From the NCBI GenBank assembly GCA_021030915.1, contig JAGEMR010000040.1, forward strand, positions 124,001-188,000: 64,000 nucleotides of DNA. The letters are read 5' to 3'. The translations under genes and the position numbers were made by a program. Numbering within the stretch: position 1 is the first letter of the stretch; each line of letters starts with the position of its first letter. Below the pieces are notes generated by a model, which worked only from the letters and a program-made list of their open reading frames with translations, ran no database searches and had not been told where the DNA came from. Shown piece after piece: positions 1 through 11,413 of this stretch. The DNA is from Astrothelium macrocarpum (taxonomy: Eukaryota > Ascomycota > Dothideomycetes > Trypetheliales > Trypetheliaceae).

Positions 1-9
1 TCATACTAG

Positions 10-1255
10 ACAACATTGACTGCAGCGATCACGAAGCGACAAGCTGAGAAGGGCTACGCGAATTTCCTCGAATATGGCGCAATTGACAAGGCCCCCGAAG
101 AGCGAAAGCGTGGTATTACTATCTCCTCCGCACACATCGAGTACCAAACAGATGCTCGTCACTATTCCCACGTCGACTGCCCTGGGCACGCCGATTACAT
201 CAAGAACATGATCACAGGGGCAGCAAACATGGATGGCGCTATCATTGTTGTCGCGGCTTCGGACGGACAAATGTACGATATTTTGATCCATACACAAATC
301 CAGTCACGTTGACACTGCGCAGGCCACAGACAAGGGAACATTTACTTCTTGCCCGACAAGTAGGTGTCGGGAAGATTGTGGTATTTGTCAACAAAGTCGA
401 CGTGATTGAGGACAAGGAAATGTTGGAGCTCGTAGAGATGGAAATGCGCGAACTGCTATCTTCCTACGGATTTGACGGCGACAACACACCAATCATCTTG
501 GGATCGGCTCTTTGTGCTCTAGAAGGTCGAGAACCAGAGCTTGGTGTTAATAAGATTGACGAGCTGCTCTCGGCTGTCGATACATGGATACCCGAACCTC
601 AACGAGATCTCGACAAGCCATTTTTAATGTCCGTTGAAGACGTCTTCTCTATCCCAGGTCGTGGTACCGTCGCTTCCGGTCGCGTTGAGCGAGGTGTTTT
701 AAAGCGGGACGCAGAGGTCGAACTTATAGGAAAGAACGCCGCACCCGTCAAAACCAAAGTCACCGACATAGAGACCTTCAAAAAATCCTGCGCAGAGTCA
801 CGAGCAGGTGACAACTCTGGGCTTCTATTACGAGGTGTCAAGCGAGAAGATATCAAGCGTGGGATGATTGTTGCCAAGCCCGGTACCGCGACCGCACATA
901 AAAAGTTCTTGGTATCAATGTACGTTCTTACTAAAGAGGAGGGTGGACGACACACAGGATTCCATAACAACTACAGGCCGCAAATCTACATTCGTACAGC
1001 TGGTGAGTATCAACTGTTTGATTTGACAACACCACATTGATCTAACATTTGTTCTTTCTCACAGATGAGGCAGCTGCTCTTAACTGGCCGGAAGGTACCG
1101 AGTCTCCAGAGGCAAAGATGGTGATGCCTGGCGACAATGTTGAGATGGTTTGCGATATCCATAGTCCAATAGCTATCGAGCAAGGTCAACGATTCAATAT
1201 TCGGGAAGGTGGACGCACAGTTGCGACTGGACTGGTGACGAGAATCATGGAATAA
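10..1255 (+). CDS. tuf1: Mitochondrial translation elongation factor Tu (5' partial)
   Basis: GTPase that delivers aminoacyl-tRNA to the mitochondrial ribosome. Exons read 10-272, 323-1002 and 1065-1255; the introns are 50 and 62 nt with GT-AG ends. The visible protein (377 aa) starts inside the P-loop (TTLTAAIT), so the targeting peptide and first exon(s) lie left of the window; the AG at 8-9 is the acceptor of that upstream intron. G2 (RGITI), G3 (DCPGHADY), G4 (NKVD) and the G5 region are present, followed by domains 2 and 3, ending VATGLVTRIME. The match to bacterial-type EF-Tu is unambiguous, and the fungal RTADEAAALNWPEG segment in domain 3 fits the mitochondrial copy. The gene converges with the Zn2Cys6 gene downstream. 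Confidence 0.95.
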
Positions 1256-1703
1256 AGACCTATGGCCAGACCGTCGAGCTCGCAAAGGATCTGATGTTTT
1301 AAAGTGGAAGACTGGGCCGAACAAAACAACATGCCGTTTTTGTAGATGTGATGTTTCTACTTCATACTTCTCTGTAATACCTCTCCACTTTGACTGTATC
1401 TGCATATGTACTATAGCAGGCGTCGAGCTTGGGGGTTTAGCATTTGGGGCGTTGATAGTAACCTCTACGGAGCGACGTTGATAGCCGCACGAACAATACT
1501 GAGACCATAGATTGTCCACTCTCTTCTGGCATTGAGTACATCTTCGGGTCTGTGCAAAATATGAAGATTCGCAGCCTCATACTCCGGGTTCAGAATTGAT
1601 ACAAATGAGGGAGAAGTGTCAGCTTTGCCATCTAGAACCTTGTCGCATTTCCCATGATTCTCATTGATTCTCGTGGGTAAACGTGCGTCAAACAATTTTG
1701 TTC
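1256..1703. other. Convergent 3' intergenic spacer
   Basis: About 450 bp between the stop codons of EF-Tu and the Zn2Cys6 regulator. It should hold both 3' UTRs. I see no further gene, repeat or structured element in it. Confidence 0.6.
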
Positions 1704-4399
1704 TCAAACGCTTGAAAATGTATTAAACATGTTTTCCGGAATTGAGAAGTCATCAGCTCCAGATATGAAGTCACCATTTGGCTGCAAGATATTCGAAAAG
1801 TCAACCTCCATTGGCCATGCGTCTTCGTCGATGTTGGTAATTCCCAGCTGTTGAGCTTGAATCTGATTATCCCACACAGACTATTCGGCGTCAGCTAACT
1901 TATTCGTAAATTTCGGGAAAGGAGGCAAACCCAATTTATATTTGTCGGCATATCCAGCATTTCTCCTATAGGTGCAAAATCGTCCGTATTGGACATGAGG
2001 GCTGATTGCGACGCATCGAATTGCTGTTCAGGCGGGATCGCCTGCGGCTGCGGAATAACTTCAAAGCCCCCAAAGCTCGACTGTTCTGACCCTCCTCTGC
2101 TGTCAAAAGACCCGGTCGATTCTGAGTCACACATTAGTCGCCAATCCCTAAACTTCTGAAAGAGCGGATTCGAACCTTCACTGCTGCCCGGTGATGATTC
2201 CGGGCCTGTCTCAGATTCAGGGAGTGCCTTGACCTTTTTCAATAATACTCCAAGGATTCCGCACGCTTTAGTAGCATCCTTTGATAAATCGCGTAATTCT
2301 TTCCAAATACGATAAGACTTCTTTAAAAGAAAGATGGCTTCTTGTTGGTTCCACGACAGTTGGTCGCGCATGACGGTAGCTTCGGCTGGATCAGCTTCAT
2401 GGTAGAAAGTAAGTTCGAGACAGATGATCATGGCAGCCAGGAGAAAATTATGCGCGGTGATGGATGACATGTACCATCGGTATCGCTCTAGACGACCGCC
2501 AGGCTGCACGGCATTGTGGATGACTTCGTGGTACTTTAGGCATTCGACGGCAGCCTCCAAACACGTTTTTCGAGAATATGTATGGCGTGTATCGGTTTGT
2601 CGTTCATTCAAAAATCTCCGGTGGAGCACGCATTGCGATTTAAGATACAATAGTTCCAAATTGAACCGGCACATGATGGCTTCCGGAGTGTCAGTGACGC
2701 TTTGGTCCATTGGCCGGACTCGAAGTCCCGGGGGAATCAGGCCGTACGCCTCTCTCATCCTTTTATCCAGATCGAGTACTTCTCCATACGATGGCGGCAC
2801 TACGGCGTGCGATGTATCACAGGCGTCGGCAAAAACTGCGCAGATTCTCCACTTTGCGATCGAATAAGATACTGGCGTCATCTCAGATAGCGGCCGAGGC
2901 GTAGGTGGCTCCTTGGTGTTCATATCAAAGTCGGAGTCCCGGAGATTACTTGGAGCTTTGATATCGTTTGGCAAAGCCCTAATCATGCTTGGTAATCCTT
3001 GCTGAAAAGAGATCAACACATCGAGTTGTGTCAGCAGGTGCCAAATGCGTCGGCGCATCTCGCCCTGTAGAATTCCTATCTGAGGGAAATGACTCGGATC
3101 TCTATGATAGCCCATTCTTAAGGCTAAGCGTATAGTCAAGCCAAGCATGACCCAAACCCGATCCTGCTTATCCGAGGATAACAGATGCTGATTAGAGCAC
3201 ACTACCAGCATACATTCGATAGTGTAAGGCTTTCCAGTTGTGTAATCAGCTATGACCAGGGCACTCATAGCCAAATTTCGATATCTATCGATTGTTTCTG
3301 TAACTGCTTTGGAAGGTTGGCAACCAGTTCCTTGCGAGCGATATCTGAAGAAAAAGGCTAGACTCATAATTCCGTAAAGAAGACCAATCCATATGACGGG
3401 AGTCCGCTGGGGCGCTCTCCAAAAGTTCTTGTACTATAATAATATTAACCTGGCATCTCGCATCTAAAGATCTACTATACCTCTTCTGTAAATGTAGGCG
3501 CATGTATGATATCTATCACGTATTAACAAACCGAAAAAAGCACGTCATTAATAGGAAGAACTTACGCAAGAATGGATCAGCTGATTGGAACCACTCAGCC
3601 GTAAGCCTGTCTACAACAGCCCTCTCAGGCATTGCATCAAGGAGTTGCGCTTTGGTGTGCACTCTGCCATAGCCAACCATCATCTCAAGATCGCTCGTTG
3701 ATGAAGATGAGAAAGGCTCATCGACATGATCAGATGGGGAGCCGGCTCCGCTCTCGCCTTCTTCTGCTTCGTCTTCATCTCCATAAACATAGTCTTTGAC
3801 TTCCTCAATCTTCATTGTGTGAGCCATTTGCATAAAAGTTGGGGAAAAGTCAGAAATCCTACATCTTTCAGGATCGCAACCCAGTGAGATGAGCTCACAT
3901 AAAGGCTCTGATTTTTATTAATCTGCATCTTGCCCAATGCGTCCGCTGCCCCATCCGGCTCGTCGGGTTCACCATTCTGCGGCTCCGAACTATTTTCTTG
4001 GCCATTCTCTGCTGCCTGAGTGCGTGAACCATTCCTGGACTGAACGCCGTTTGCAACTCCACTTGCTTTACTTTGCATCAACTCCACAATCAACCCTATA
4101 TTAGCCGAATTAATTCAGTATGCTAGCACATAAATCGAGAATGGCATACGTTCTAAGTGTCTCACACGACCTCTCATATCCTGCGGAGGCTGTCTCCGTA
4201 CAGGCGGCGGCGAATAGTAACATTGATCCGGACGAGCTCTTTTGATACACTGGTCGCAAGCAGGTCTCACTCGATTACATTTCAGTTTGGCTTGACGACA
4301 TAAAGTACAGCTGAGCTGGATCCGGTTGCGCTTTTGAGGGCCAGAACCAGAAAGCGCGCCGGGCAAGGGGTTCTCAGGAGATGAGTCACTTGTCGCCAT
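1704..4399 (-). CDS. Zn2Cys6 fungal-specific transcription factor
   Basis: Nuclear DNA-binding regulator; target unknown. Six exons: 4150-4399, 3863-4095, 3566-3809, 3481-3512, 1931-3433 and 1704-1880 (812 aa). All junctions keep frame, including a 32-nt exon that restores the HAPTF motif. The binuclear cluster uses Cys31, 34, 41, 48, 51 and 60, followed by a short heptad region (RHLERLIVELMQ). The fungal-specific middle homology domain starts near the RTPVIWIGLLYGIMSLAF segment and includes RLALRMGYHRD and GEMRRRIWHLL, typical of this family. The C-terminus is acidic and polar. An open frame continues 38 codons upstream to a GTG at 4513, but the first ATG is at 4399. The donor of the last intron (GTTTGC) is weak, although its removal joins two in-frame coding stretches. 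Neighbours give no pathway clue. Confidence 0.88.
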
Positions 4400-5233
4400 C
4401 GTTCGAGAGTCAAGCACCGAGTAATTTGGATAGTCAAAACTTGTACAGTCGTCAAAGTTCAGCTCCAAAGGAAGGTCGAGATAATCTCCAACGTATGTGG
4501 CCGTTAGCGGCACAGCGTGTCAAAGATACCAGGCCGATCGAAATATAAGAGGCACTAAGCACGTGGATTGATGGTGGAGAGCGAGGAGAATGGTCGAATC
4601 AGCGCGTTCCCCTGTCCCGAATAAAAGCGTCATGCAGGAGAACGTAATCACAGCAGCCTAGAACTGAAACAAAGTTGGGTCCAAGGAAATACGCTTAGTA
4701 ATCAGGGCGAAGGATCAGCCGCCTCGGTTGGCCACAATACTGAAACGGGCTTGAGAATATCAACTGGTGCAACTCTGGCTAAACGCTTGAAATGTGAGTC
4801 AAAATAAACTCTAACAGACCCTTAAAGCCATTGCTAGTATCCTTCGTATCCCATGACACCGATCGTCTGTTTTCTCTTCGCCTGATGCTCTATTCATGGT
4901 GCTTATCACGAGACATTTGGCCATTGTCATCGACATGCATACTATCTGGCTCCAAAAGTAAGTCAGCTTGTGTTCCTCCATTAATTGTGGTATTCAGATC
5001 GCTTGGTGAACGCTAGAAATCACTGAATGTAAAGTACTTGCATCCACTGTGCCATGGAGAGGCAGTAGTAGCTACTCCATTCACTAATCTTAGTAGACCA
5101 AATGGAGTACTTATGAATTACCATATTCACTAATCCAGGTGGTACACTCTCGAATTTATCACTTCATTTCTTTGTTTCTTTCCTCGCTTCCGAGTAACAA
5201 TCACTTGCTTTAGGATCCATAATCGCTTCGACT
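4400..5233. other. Upstream region of the Zn2Cys6 gene
   Basis: About 830 bp holding the leader and promoter of the minus-strand regulator and the region before the decayed plus-strand gene. I found no supported gene. The first 114 bp upstream of the ATG are open in frame and could be leader or coding from an unseen upstream exon. Confidence 0.4.
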
Positions 5234-6929
5234 TTGTACTTCAAACCGGGTTCTGGATCTAGACCCAACTCCATAAGAATATCTTCATCTTTCTGCTTTA
5301 ATGATTGTGCACACTTTTCATCCTATGCTCAACAGAACATTTCTTCCAAGTCCGTGCCAAATATGGCAGAAGACCTAGTAGAGACAACCGTCAAAGTATT
5401 TTATACCTACGTAAAGTGGCTTGATAGTCAAGTCAAGCTAATGAGCGTGAAATCCAAGACCTAAATGCCAATTTCAGAAAAATCCCTCATCCTGGAGGAA
5501 CAGTCGACGGCGTCAAATATAAGACTAAATCTTCTGGTCGAAGGAATACCTTGGGTATTGCTATTCCCGCACAATTCGGGGGTTGGGAAACTCAAGAAGA
5601 TTCGAGATGCAAGAGCTAAAATCCGAGATCAACAAATCTATTTGGCAAAGCGTGGGGTTCAGGACATTCAGAATCGCGAAGTTTACCGTTCCGCCATCAG
5701 CACTCAGGTGAACGCGTTTGAGGCCGAAAGACAGTGTCTACATTACTCTTTACTCACGAAGAATCTGGATCAACGATGAACATGGACAACGAAACGATGT
5801 GAAAGCAGTATACGGATCCGACTCCGAGCTTCTGAAAATCCGTCTTTTTACAAAGGGCATGATTGAGGGCTCAACTGCTGAGCATTGAGTTTTTCCCGGC
5901 GCCAACGCTATCTCTCTTGCTAAAAAACATCTCAGTCCACGGTCCAATGTATGTGTAAAGTATTAATTTCTTTTTAGGTGATGATACTGATTCATGTTAC
6001 CGATATATATAGCCAATGGATATTGTCAAAGCGGCTTTGCTAGAGAAATTGAACCTTCACAGTCTTGGATTCAATGGAACAGTCTATCTTCGACGCTCAT
6101 TGATTATTGAAAAACAAATCCAAGCTGCAACCGGTCAAAGACGATTATTGATAACAGCCGGCCTTAATGACTTTGGACTCAGTTTAACCGCTGGTACAGT
6201 CGCGATTCAATTGAAAATTTGGTGGAACTCGAGTGGCGAATCATAAACAATAAATAAGTGTCGGCGGCAAAAACAACAACGAGACGCATTCTGCATAAAG
6301 CTTACAATCCTGATCAGAGGTATCGACGGTTTGACATGCAGTATCACAACGTTGACTTCTTTTCTAAAAGCGGTTGAAATGTTCGAGTACGAAATCGTTT
6401 GGAAATACTCAGTATTGTCAGACATGACACAGCACGATAGACTACAACCGCACGAAGGGCTAGGCTTGGCAATGATTTTCCAGAAGAATGGGCTTACAGC
6501 TGGAAGCAGAAAACGCAGATATTGATGGAGCAAGACGATATTAAGAAAGAGAGCGGCAATGACTATGTGGATGAAGAAAGATCTGCTGGTGCCAAGAATA
6601 GTAGGGATGACTATATGAGAGACGACAAGCTATTCATTCCAAAGTGTATAGAAAAGATACAGAAAAGATACAGGAGAACGAGGAGAGAGATGGAGGAAGA
6701 CAGAGAAGGAAAAGACAAGGAAGACGGAGATGAACTAATAGCAAGCAAGATAATTAAAAAGGCGGGGAGGGCGATAGAGAGAATAATGAGAAGCAGAATG
6801 AGGAGGATGATGGAGAGGCCTTATGTCTTGGAAGGTCTGCATCCTTTGATGTTTTGGACATCTCAGGGCCCAATGTATGATATTTTACTAGGACGGTATT
6901 TGGGGTCGCCAGAATATTGCAGGGGATGA
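5234..6929 (+). pseudogene. Decayed gene of unknown function (multiple frameshifts)
   Basis: Protein-like segments follow one another on the plus strand but switch frame repeatedly. Examples are LVEGIPWVLLFPHNSGVGKL and IYLAKRGVQDIQNREVYRSA (one frame, to about 5756), then RRIWINDEHGQRNDVKAVYG (second frame, from 5757), MDIVKAALLEKLNLHSLGFN (third frame, from 6016), AYNPDQRYRRFDMQYHNVDF (from about 6285), AVEMFEYEIVWKYSVLSDMT (from about 6360) and FPEEWAYSWKQKTQIL (from about 6475). At least five frame changes and an in-frame TGA near 5887 interrupt it; the breaks lack splice signals. The last part (6600-6780) is purine-rich. I do not recognise the family. A true gene with sequencing indels is the main alternative to a pseudogene. 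Confidence 0.55.
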
Positions 6930-7062
6930 GCGATAGGTTAGACAAGGAGGCATTGCCTGGAGCTCAGCATTTCAGTAAGCACTACAGCGGAGGACGCAAA
7001 TAGAGGACTCAGAGAAATAGAGAAAGACGACAATGCATTGAGCCGCGAATGCTTCCGGCTTC

Positions 7063-10000
7063 TTAGCCATACAACTTTCTTAGTCTTGTGTACTCATACA
7101 TGACCGTAGCAGCAGCCGTCTGGACGTTGAGACTCCTAGTGACGCCGACCTGAGGGATCTCAATGCAAGCGTCGCATTCCTTCAAGATCCATGCAGGTAT
7201 GCCTTCCTTTTCGCTACCCAGCACTAACGCAACGTTTCCATTCGCCTTCAAGCGCAAATCTTTTTTTGGCTGCGTGTGTTCCTCGCCATCTTGGTCTGTC
7301 AAGTTGCCATCTTGAGCCAAGGGTCTTTCATTCGTGTTCGCTACAAGCAACCTAGCCGCATCTTCACTACCTAACAGGACGCTTTGGTCTGTTTGTTCGA
7401 TCCCAATTATCCTGTAGCCGCTATTCTTCAAATTTACTAGAGTCTCAGCGAGCCCCTGAACACTCCACGGCTCCTTGGCCGCATTTCCTTTGTTTGCTTC
7501 CAAAGGAGACTCTTGAATGTTCACGTGCCGCTCAGAGGTGACACTGGTTGACAAGAAATCCTGGTTTGTCACGACCTGCAAAGATGCAACGTGTAAAGCT
7601 GCGGCCCCGAATATTTCTGCGACGCGGGATAATCCGCCCAAGTTGTAGGGATTTTGGATGAGACTTGCAATCAGAACGAGCGGAGTGCGGGGACTAGATG
7701 TACGATCACTGGATAATGTTATATCGTCCAAGGCAGTGGCTTGCCATGCTGCACCTTTGGTCTGAATTGGCACTTGTGCCCGAGTACCTGAAGCTGGAGT
7801 CCTAACACCATTTTGTCCGCGAGCTCTTGTTGGGGGATCTGTAACAGCATCGTCAACATTAATGCCAGGGGATATTCGTGGCTTGCCAAGTGGGATACGA
7901 GCAGGTGGAATACCATCCAGCTGAATTTTGTCTGTAAAAATTAGTTCAAAGTCAGTTATCCTTGCCCGTTCCTTCTCTGGCGGATAGAGCTGCAGAAACG
8001 GCCCTTGGACCAGGTTGTGTATTGTCATACCCTGTTCAGGATCCAGAGGCTCGAGATTTCGGCCCGGCGGAGGGATCATGTATTTTCCTAAACCTCTAAT
8101 GTAATCGTTAAGCGCTGCAAAGGTGGGGTTGTTCAGTACAATTGTAAAATTACGAGCCGTGGCATGATTCCACAGGAATGGAAAACACCATTGGGCTTCG
8201 TGGCGGATCATAACTTTGGGGGAAGCTGCCATGGTGATCAAAATCGTCATAACTTCCTGCGCATGACTTGGTGTCGAATCGTTAAGGCGAGCTGACATTA
8301 CTGCAAGCTTGATCAAAGATGCTACGCACTTCGGATTTGATTGGTCGTATCCTTTCCAGATGCGCAATAGGTCGATTTGCAGTTTTTTGTCTTTCGCCAA
8401 AGTTCGGAGAACAACCCATTCAATGAGAAACCGATATCTAGGAAGAGGTTCGATTGATAGTATTTTTAATAGCTTGTGGAAATAGATTTCACCTTGTTTC
8501 GATTCGCTATGAGAAACACTTTCGATGACCTGGTCTACTAACAGAATCATCATTTGCAGTTGTACGGTCGTCTTCCACCTGGTGACGGTTGGTATGCCCA
8601 TTTCTTGATGAACCCAAGGCTCCAGTAACCGGTCAAAGATAGATTTCGAAATGCATGGATCAATGTTGATTCTGTTGACCAAATCATAGATACAAGCGTA
8701 TCCATACTCTTGAGGAAGTCCATAATAGTCTTCATACTGTACACAACGTGCGGGTCCAGGTAATTCTTCGAACAGGGGTATCATGCATGCTTCAAAAAGA
8801 AATTCCGGCTTTGGCGCCGGTGGACGGTCACAGAAATTTATGAGAAAGTCGCCCAATGGAAAGCTTTTGGCGAACCTGTCGTCCCGCAACATCGAGAGTC
8901 GAAATGCTTTGGCAAGGGGACTTAATACATAGACTCTGTTCTCTGCCAAGTGTTGTAGCTCGAAGATAACCTTGTGAATCAATGATTTGAGGTCTCGAGA
9001 TTCTGGATGCTCATCGGCCATTGCTGCGAGACAGGTCTCGTGCAAGATCAAACGTGGTAAACGCATCAACATGTGCTTTGGATACTCTTGAATCTCAACT
9101 TCATCCCATATTGCCTCGAGAGCAGTGTAAAGAACGCCTGGCCGAATTGGGTCGCTGTCTAGCAGCATACTATACTCTAGGAAATCGCAGGAATTGCTCA
9201 GATGCTCACCTCGGAGGCAACTGTAACGGGATGTTTGAACAATGGATACGAAGTTTTCTACGCTCGGCCGTCCCCAATCGGAAAACTGTTCATCCGTCCT
9301 GGACAACTCAATTAGCGATAGGTCTCTCCTCTGCAACCGGTATTCACGCCAATTGATATCGGAGTAACTCTTGAGATCTGATATAGGCTTCTTCTGAAGA
9401 GGTAAGTCCATGGCCTCCCCTAGCCTTCTGGTCGTGGGTGATGCGTCAGTTAGTTCATGTATTACACAACATGCAGCGTGATAAAAGTTTCGGACAATTT
9501 CCCAAGCATCGCTACGAATCGCAATCTTCATGATTGCTTTCCTGTCTTCATCTTCAAGCTGCAACGATCTAGACTTCAATGCACGCACAAGCCCGAGAAG
9601 CATGTAAGCACCTGCATATGCAAAGAGGTGATGGTCCTTATACATCATGAAATCTATAATCGTCTTGGTGATCTGTTGGGATATTTCTGTCATATCGCTA
9701 TCTTGAAAATTGATAAGTAAATTTGTCAAGAATTTGGCAAAGGATTGTCCATGGCTGCAACTGTATGTTTGACGCTCAGTACTGATGCTCAACGTGTATA
9801 GATAGCCTTGCGTTGCCCAGGGCAGGTAAGATGTATAGAGAAATTTTATCAGATCATTGCATCCTTGATAAGACCAATACGTCAAACTTGTGAACCATTG
9901 GCCGGTGAAGTTTTGTATGCTATCTTGTGTAAGCGGACCTAGTGCCGCTCCAAGCAGTGCATACAACCAAGATTTGTGGACAATACATTCGGATGAACCA

Positions 10001-11088
10001 AGAAAATCCAGGTCGTGTAAGCAATCCTCAGCCTGGTTGATGTACCTTGTGACCACCAGAGTCTCGTATACTGCACAATACCGCTCATATTGTGCCAGAG
10101 CCATTATCTTCGTAGTTTCGGAGAACTGCATGTGGTTCAAGTGAAGGTCAGTCTCCAATAGTGGAACAGATAGGCGTAGGATGTAGAGACACGTTTTCCT
10201 TTGCTCGGCATATCCTGTCCGTAATCCCTGCTGAAGAGAACTCCAATACTCATCTTGATCAAGTATTTCTTGTGACGGACACCATGGTGGGGGAAGAGCA
10301 GTCCATCTGAGGCGAAGCTGAAGACGAGTCCGTTCAGCGGGTAGGTTCGGGTTATCCGCAGTTGTTCCCCTTACTCGGTTCCAGATCAAATCAGAGAACT
10401 CTTGGGAGTTGACTGAGCCGATGCAAGCCACTTGCGGAACGGTGAAGTTGGTACGCGTTTTCATTACGGACGAGAGGAAAGCAAACACTATTTCCTTGGC
10501 AGCTATCGCGATAGACTCGATATCACTATCAAGTAGCGCAAGCAAATATAGAAATATTATCGATGAAATAGAACCCACGTCATGTCTGCTTAGGTCGATG
10601 ACAACCTTGAAGAACCGAAGATAGCACATTACATCTTTCACAAGTGTTTGGCGATTTGCTTCGGTACTCTGCACTTCAGGTAGAATCGTTCCATGACGAC
10701 AGAATCCGGGCATATTCCTAAGAATTTGCTGTATCCACATCATGGCGTCTTGTTGACAAGGTATAAACTGCTCAACCGTCTCGGAGAGCTTTGAAAATAT
10801 CACAAGCCATAAGCCTGGACGGCAAGCACAGATACGTGCCGCGCATTCTAATGCGGAAGAATTGGAAGTATTCGAAATAATGAGCCTTTCAAGGTAATGG
10901 GTTGAATTTACCTCACCTTCGGCATCACATATCTGTGTGAAAAGAGACACTAAGAGATCGTCTTCACCGACTACATCGTTTTCACAGAAGGAATGGATTA
11001 TCTGCGTGATCAAGGCTTGCCGTTCGACGGACAGTAGCGATCCAGCTAAGGTGTTTGCTACTTCTTGTGTTGCAGATTTTGAAGGCAT
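7063..11088 (-). CDS. trm3: SpoU/SPOUT tRNA (guanosine-2'-O)-methyltransferase, TRM3/TARBP1-like
   Basis: Predicted to methylate the ribose of G18 in cytoplasmic tRNAs. Single exon, 1341 aa. The long N-terminal part is helical and repeat-like, as in TRM3/TARBP1. The catalytic SPOUT domain occupies roughly residues 1137-1341 with all three SpoU motifs: motif 1 (SLIQNPYNLGGLSRVAEIFG), motif 2 (ALVLGSEKEGIP) and motif 3 (IEIPQVGVTRSLNVQTAAAT). The open frame extends upstream to a non-ATG codon at 11208, but the first ATG is at 11088 and the 40 codons before it look non-coding. It is close to the yeast TRM3 size (about 1.4 kb residues). It is divergent from the kinesin gene with 325 bp between starts. 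Confidence 0.88.
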   Translation of the reverse strand: MPSKSATQEVANTLAGSLLSVERQALITQIIHSFCENDVVGEDDLLVSLFTQICDAEGEVNSTHYLERLIISNTSNSSALECAARICACRPGLWLVIFSKLSETVEQFIPCQQDAMMWIQQILRNMPGFCRHGTILPEVQSTEANRQTLVKDVMCYLRFFKVVIDLSRHDVGSISSIIFLYLLALLDSDIESIAIAAKEIVFAFLSSVMKTRTNFTVPQVACIGSVNSQEFSDLIWNRVRGTTADNPNLPAERTRLQLRLRWTALPPPWCPSQEILDQDEYWSSLQQGLRTGYAEQRKTCLYILRLSVPLLETDLHLNHMQFSETTKIMALAQYERYCAVYETLVVTRYINQAEDCLHDLDFLGSSECIVHKSWLYALLGAALGPLTQDSIQNFTGQWFTSLTYWSYQGCNDLIKFLYTSYLPWATQGYLYTLSISTERQTYSCSHGQSFAKFLTNLLINFQDSDMTEISQQITKTIIDFMMYKDHHLFAYAGAYMLLGLVRALKSRSLQLEDEDRKAIMKIAIRSDAWEIVRNFYHAACCVIHELTDASPTTRRLGEAMDLPLQKKPISDLKSYSDINWREYRLQRRDLSLIELSRTDEQFSDWGRPSVENFVSIVQTSRYSCLRGEHLSNSCDFLEYSMLLDSDPIRPGVLYTALEAIWDEVEIQEYPKHMLMRLPRLILHETCLAAMADEHPESRDLKSLIHKVIFELQHLAENRVYVLSPLAKAFRLSMLRDDRFAKSFPLGDFLINFCDRPPAPKPEFLFEACMIPLFEELPGPARCVQYEDYYGLPQEYGYACIYDLVNRINIDPCISKSIFDRLLEPWVHQEMGIPTVTRWKTTVQLQMMILLVDQVIESVSHSESKQGEIYFHKLLKILSIEPLPRYRFLIEWVVLRTLAKDKKLQIDLLRIWKGYDQSNPKCVASLIKLAVMSARLNDSTPSHAQEVMTILITMAASPKVMIRHEAQWCFPFLWNHATARNFTIVLNNPTFAALNDYIRGLGKYMIPPPGRNLEPLDPEQGMTIHNLVQGPFLQLYPPEKERARITDFELIFTDKIQLDGIPPARIPLGKPRISPGINVDDAVTDPPTRARGQNGVRTPASGTRAQVPIQTKGAAWQATALDDITLSSDRTSSPRTPLVLIASLIQNPYNLGGLSRVAEIFGAAALHVASLQVVTNQDFLSTSVTSERHVNIQESPLEANKGNAAKEPWSVQGLAETLVNLKNSGYRIIGIEQTDQSVLLGSEDAARLLVANTNERPLAQDGNLTDQDGEEHTQPKKDLRLKANGNVALVLGSEKEGIPAWILKECDACIEIPQVGVTRSLNVQTAAATVMYEYTRLRKLYG

Positions 11089-11413
11089 GCTGAGTATACC
11101 CCCATATAGTATCTGCAGGTTCAACAAGATCGAAAGACAGATGCAATCATATTGAAAATGTAGAAGGTATGCAGTGGGTATTTGGGTTAATTTAAATTGC
11201 GCACGCAATTGCTAAGTAAATAGACGGGGGTTAGTTACGGAGTGCGTGGGCGCAGTAAAGTTTCGAGAAGTTCGGTCGTCGCCTTAGCAACCTGACAAGG
11301 TTTACTAGTAAACAGAAACAGCGTTCGGTCATGTCATGAACACGCTCGACTGATGAATAATCTTTCAAAAGGAACGCGTAACTCACAATTAATGCGGTCT
11401 CTGGAATTGAGTC
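11089..11413. promoter_or_regulatory. Divergent promoter region, TRM3-like / kinesin
   Basis: A 325-bp spacer between two start codons facing away from each other. It must contain both promoters. I see no clear TATA box or named operator. Confidence 0.45.

Noticed and set aside
4400..4513. N-terminal extension of the Zn2Cys6 protein by 38 codons
   Set aside because: The extension begins with GTG; no ATG precedes 4399. Kept only as a possible unseen upstream exon.
11089..11208. 40-codon N-terminal extension of the TRM3-like protein
   Set aside because: It starts at TTG, has no ATG, and its composition looks like leader sequence.
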